The notes beneath the pieces are model-generated. The model was not told where the DNA came from, searched no databases, and saw only the letters and a program-made list of their open reading frames with translations. This document shows, in pieces, positions 5,488 through 6,622 of a stretch of DNA of 6,622 nt. Position 1 is the stretch's first letter; each line of letters opens with the position of its first letter. The stretch is from Oscillospiraceae bacterium (GTDB taxonomy: Bacteria > Bacillota > Clostridia > Oscillospirales > Oscillospiraceae). The translations under genes and the position numbers were made by a program. The DNA is taken from NCBI GenBank assembly GCA_902765975.1, contig CACXBO010000043.1, forward strand, positions 1 to 6,622. Direction: 5' to 3'.

Positions 5488-6531
5488 ATGAAAAAAACCA
5501 GTAAGCTTTTCGCGGTCGCCATAGTGCTCGTTATGATGATCGCCCTTTCGGCAATTCCCGCGGCTGCATTTACGTATGATCCGGTAGCCGGCGGAACTAC
5601 GACGTTTACCACCACGCTCAACAACAGCGGCGCTCCAGTTCCCGCTTGGGAAGCGACCTATACTGTTGCAGCCGGAAGCGGCGAAACCTCAAACGGAATT
5701 ACCACTATCGCAGGTCCAAGCCCCGATGCTGTGGTCCTCAAGATAGATGATACCGCCCTTACAGACGGCAAGGTCACATTTACTGCCGGCGGCGACGCGA
5801 CTAAGACGGTTACCGTTGACTTCAGCGGCGTTACCTTTGGCCAGCCCGGCGTTTATCGCTACACCCTCACTCAGACTGCAACTGCTCTTCCCGGAATGAC
5901 GCTCGATGAGCATCCCGTGAGAAACATTGACCTTTGGGTAACCGATACCGGAGACGCTCTGGCAGTCACTACTTATCAGATCAGCCATACAGCCGGCAAG
6001 TCTACCGCTTTTGAAAACGGACTCGGAACTCAGAGCCTTACCATTTCCAAAACCGTATCCGGTCTCTTTGCTTCCCGCGAGAAGTACTTCAAGTTCACTG
6101 TTACCATCTCCGGACTCGATGCTGCTGCCACATATAATATAACAGTTGCAGAGCCCGCACCTGCCACAAACGCCACCACTACATATGACACAATGACTAA
6201 CCCCGCCACTGCAACCGGCGCACAGCTTACTGCAGGCGTTGACTTCTATCTCCAGCACGGTCAGAGCGTGGTTATTGCCGGACTGCCTTACGGAGCCGAA
6301 TATACAGTCGTTGAGGCAAGCGAGGAATATACCAGCAACCAGACCTATGATACAGTTTCAGGTTCGATCGCAGCCGAAGCAGTTACCGCCGCGTTTATCA
6401 ACACTAAAGACGGAGAGGTTCCCACCGGCGTTATCCTCGCAGTCGTCCCCGGAGCCGCGCTTCTTGCAGCCGGTGTTGTCGGTCTCGTGGTAATGAGCCG
6501 CAAGAGGAAGAACGAAGACGAAGAAGAGTAA
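5488..6531 (+). CDS. FctA/Spy0128-family major pilin with EVPTG sortase signal
   Basis: A 347-aa secreted pilin subunit. Residues 1-27 are a Sec signal peptide (MKKTSK, hydrophobic core, PAAA). Two beta-rich pilin domains follow, about 29-180 and 182-306. The cell-wall signal is EVPTG (310-314), a hydrophobic helix (315-336) and a charged tail RKRKNEDEEE. EVPTG is the sortase motif known from Spy0128, cut after Thr (here Thr313). The C-terminal domain has the residues for an intramolecular isopeptide bond: Lys188 (TISKTVSG), Glu276 (YTVVE) and Asn305 (FIN). In the N-terminal domain Asn177 remains, but the expected Lys is Thr42 and the expected Glu is Gln129. Lys171, six residues before Asn177, matches the placement of the Spy0128 inter-subunit linkage lysine and is a candidate acceptor. 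The gene lies 26 bases after the SipA-like gene; AAAGG is 13 bases before the ATG, a long spacing. No terminator follows. Confidence 0.92.
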   Translation: MKKTSKLFAVAIVLVMMIALSAIPAAAFTYDPVAGGTTTFTTTLNNSGAPVPAWEATYTVAAGSGETSNGITTIAGPSPDAVVLKIDDTALTDGKVTFTAGGDATKTVTVDFSGVTFGQPGVYRYTLTQTATALPGMTLDEHPVRNIDLWVTDTGDALAVTTYQISHTAGKSTAFENGLGTQSLTISKTVSGLFASREKYFKFTVTISGLDAAATYNITVAEPAPATNATTTYDTMTNPATATGAQLTAGVDFYLQHGQSVVIAGLPYGAEYTVVEASEEYTSNQTYDTVSGSIAAEAVTAAFINTKDGEVPTGVILAVVPGAALLAAGVVGLVVMSRKRKNEDEEE

Positions 6532-6579
6532 TTAATAGCTTATAAAGGCGAAAAGATAAAATATCGCGAGGTATTTCAA

Positions 6580-6622
6580 ATGAAAACAACAGTTAAGCTT
6601 CTTAGCGTAGTTCTTGCGCTCA
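6580..6622 (+). CDS. Start of a further secreted protein, probably another pilin; 3' end outside window
   Basis: Fourteen codons are visible, opening MKTTVKLL followed by hydrophobic residues, the N-terminus of a Sec signal peptide. GCGAGG (6566-6571) lies eight bases before the ATG. The opening resembles that of the pilin upstream (MKKTSKLFAV), including a shared AAGCTT, which suggests a paralogous subunit. The gap from the previous stop is 48 bases without a terminator, so the two genes are probably co-transcribed. The product cannot be identified from this much. Confidence 0.7.
   Translation, partial: MKTTVKLLSVVLAL

Noticed and set aside
5689..6258. A 189-aa open frame on the minus strand inside the pilin gene
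   Set aside because: It is cysteine- and glycine-rich low-complexity sequence opposite Thr/Ala-rich pilin codons, with no ribosome site or promoter. The plus strand has a clear signal peptide, pilin domains and a sortase motif.
1..6622. CRISPR arrays, tRNA or rRNA genes, insertion sequences, phage or defence genes
   Set aside because: I saw no spaced repeat array, cloverleaf-like sequence, transposase motifs or terminal inverted repeats; coding density is high, with all genes on one strand.

Overview
The window looks like chromosomal DNA of a gut-type Gram-positive anaerobe of the class Clostridia, most likely Oscillospiraceae/Ruminococcaceae or a close relative. The pointers are moderate GC, strong purine-rich Shine-Dalgarno sites, sigma-A type promoters, a pilin with a sortase signal, and a queT leader resembling the class III preQ1 riboswitch. 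The taxonomic call is inference. Every gene is on the + strand.

Region 1 (1-813) holds the 3' end of a large, cysteine-free, probably surface-exposed protein with codon use typical of very high expression. It ends at a perfect 11-bp terminator. Region 2 (815-2273) is a stand-alone M20 metallopeptidase of the PepV/Sapep dipeptidase type behind a near-consensus promoter. Region 3 (2290-2996) is a queT gene, the substrate-binding subunit of an ECF transporter for queuosine precursors. It has its own promoter, a roughly 95-nt structured leader whose hairpin loop can pair with the ribosome binding site, and a strong terminator. These three regions are ordinary housekeeping or nutrient units.

Region 4 (3010-6622, continuing past the window) is the most interesting part: a pilus locus. 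It starts with a SARP-type regulator (winged helix plus BTAD domain) that carries a degenerate GGDEF-like C-terminal domain. Next comes a promoter with an extended -10 but no good -35, preceded by a direct heptamer repeat that could be the regulator's operator. Then follow, tightly packed, a 143-aa protein of unknown function, a signal-peptidase-like protein in which both catalytic residues are replaced (Ser to Asp93, Lys to Ala129), and an FctA/Spy0128-type pilin with an EVPTG sortase motif. The start of another secreted protein, probably a second pilin, closes the window.

The order pseudo-signal-peptidase then FctA-type pilin matches the sipA-fctA order in group A Streptococcus pilus islands, where SipA is a non-catalytic assembly factor that also has Asp at the Ser position. 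Here the same module appears to be paired with a SARP-type regulator and an extra small protein, so this is a plausible clostridial version of the system with distinct control and possibly an added component. The sortase expected for polymerisation is not in the window and should lie downstream.
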